DNA of 64,000 nucleotides from Microbispora hainanensis (GTDB lineage Bacteria > Actinomycetota > Actinomycetes > Streptosporangiales > Streptosporangiaceae): positions 53,791 through 117,790 of the forward strand of contig NZ_VIRM01000026.1 in assembly GCF_006874475.1 (NCBI RefSeq), in the 5' to 3' direction. The notes below the pieces were generated by a model that was given only the letters and a program-made list of their open reading frames with translations, was not told the DNA's origin and made no database searches. This document shows, in pieces, positions 63,312 to 64,000 of the stretch. Position 1 is the stretch's first letter. The number at the start of each line of letters is the position of its first letter. Both the position numbers and the translations under genes were made by a program.

Positions 63312-64000
63312 CACGCCCTCCTCGCTTGATTCGAAATCCTGTTTGAATTATCTCCTGCGAACATCACTCTTAGCAACCGGATGACGCGGTTCAGTTGGGG
63401 CTACAGGCTTGTGGCACAGTGGGCATGGGAGAGCCCGGACGCGATGAGGACGGACCACCAGCCACGGACCATCAGCCGAGGCAGAGAACGGGCACATGTC
63501 CCGCCTGGCGCAGAGGCGGTCGAACCGGGACGGTGGGACGGCGCAGGGCTACTGGCGCGACCGAGCAGGGCGGTCAGACCCGGACGATCGGACGGCACAG
63601 GACTACTGGCGCGACTGAGCAGGACGGTCGGAGCGGGAGGGTCCGGCGACCTTATGGGTGTCCACGGATCTTGGGCAAGTCGGTCACTGCGCCGCAAGGA
63701 AACTCCGGTCCTCGCGAAGCCCGCTCCGCTGGGCCTTCGCTGCGGTCCTCGTTCCCTTCCGCTCCGCTCCGCTCCACCCCGGAAACATCGATAGACGAAG
63801 CACCGGCCGGTCAAACGACACGGCGCGATGAGCCGGCTATTCGCCGTCGCCCGCTGGTTGCAGGAGCGCAGCCGCGACCTGCTGCTGCAGTCCGATGGAG
63901 CTGCCGGCGTGCGGGGTCGATCAGCAGAGTCGATCAGCAGAGTGGATCAGCAGGGTCGATCACAGGGTCAGTCCGCGGAGCCCCTCCTGCCACGCGGCGA
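63312..64000. other. terminal gap with repeats; possible gene start
   Basis: No firm gene. It holds an imperfect 54-bp tandem repeat (about 63522-63630), 13-bp repeats of GTCGATCAGCAGA (63916-63967), and a plus-strand frame from ATG 63828 (MSRLFAVARWLQERSRDLLL) open to the window end that could be a gene start. Confidence 0.45.

Noticed and set aside
63381..63794. 137-codon plus-strand frame after the HNH gene
   Set aside because: Translation is dominated by the 54-bp repeat and has no recognisable domain or ribosome site.

Overview
The window is very GC-rich, uses GTG starts freely and has purine-rich ribosome sites. It carries actinobacterial markers: phosphatidylinositol and PIM synthesis genes, an EF-G2, a HIT protein next to thrS, LitR/LitS-type carotenoid control, DUF222-HNH proteins and a c-di-AMP riboswitch before a cell-wall hydrolase. 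Together these suggest a chromosomal segment of a filamentous actinomycete, probably Streptosporangiaceae or a relative. The family call is inference from gene content. No rRNA, tRNA or CRISPR array was seen.

Left part (1-20.7 kb), mostly housekeeping. The vitamin B6 genes pdxS and pdxT are separated by a MarR regulator. A coupled block pgsA-patA-pimA plus a membrane protein makes phosphatidylinositol and its first mannosides. EF-G2, a secreted GHL10 hydrolase, an internally deleted IS605-type element (10980-11673), a large membrane protein, a HIT protein, an Asp23/Gls24 protein, thrS, phosphoketolase and a second MarR gene follow.

Middle (20.9-33.4 kb), a carotenoid island. A regulatory operon (LitR-like MerR/B12 sensor, ECF sigma factor, TspO/CrtK) is divergent from crtI-crtB-plsX. 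Then come crtA and plsY with overlapping 5' ends, a GT2 glycosyltransferase whose 3' end overlaps plsY, an NYN-domain gene with a damaged partial duplicate, and cruF with a second desaturase. No GGPP synthase or lycopene cyclase is visible, so an acyclic, hydrated, oxidised and glycosylated xanthophyll is expected. The plsX/plsY pair inside the cluster suggests acyl-phosphate-dependent acylation of that pigment, which is the most novel idea here.

33.5-44.3 kb is a run of small metabolic, stress and secreted genes: aldo/keto reductase, alpha/beta hydrolase, DUF6157, glycogen-debranching-type glycosidase, two secreted proteins sharing promoter and signal peptide, a fasciclin lipoprotein, a HicB-like protein, DUF2945, DUF4236, a four-helix Cys-rich copper protein and a MarR gene.

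44.5-53.3 kb is an aromatic ring-cleavage region. An amidohydrolase is divergent from CoA transferase-citryl-CoA-lyase-like-LigB-LigA-quinone reductase, with an IclR regulator nearby. Two TGTCCG-N5-CGG(A/T)CA sites lie in the divergent promoter region. The combination suggests a CoA-dependent branch of extradiol catabolism.

53.6-64 kb holds a secreted PHA-depolymerase-type esterase, an ArsR-SRPBCC fusion with palindromic operators, a membrane metallopeptidase, two secreted proteins, a CHAP hydrolase behind a c-di-AMP riboswitch, and a large DUF222-HNH protein. Short tandem repeats (8-19 bp units, several of 13 bp) are frequent between genes throughout.
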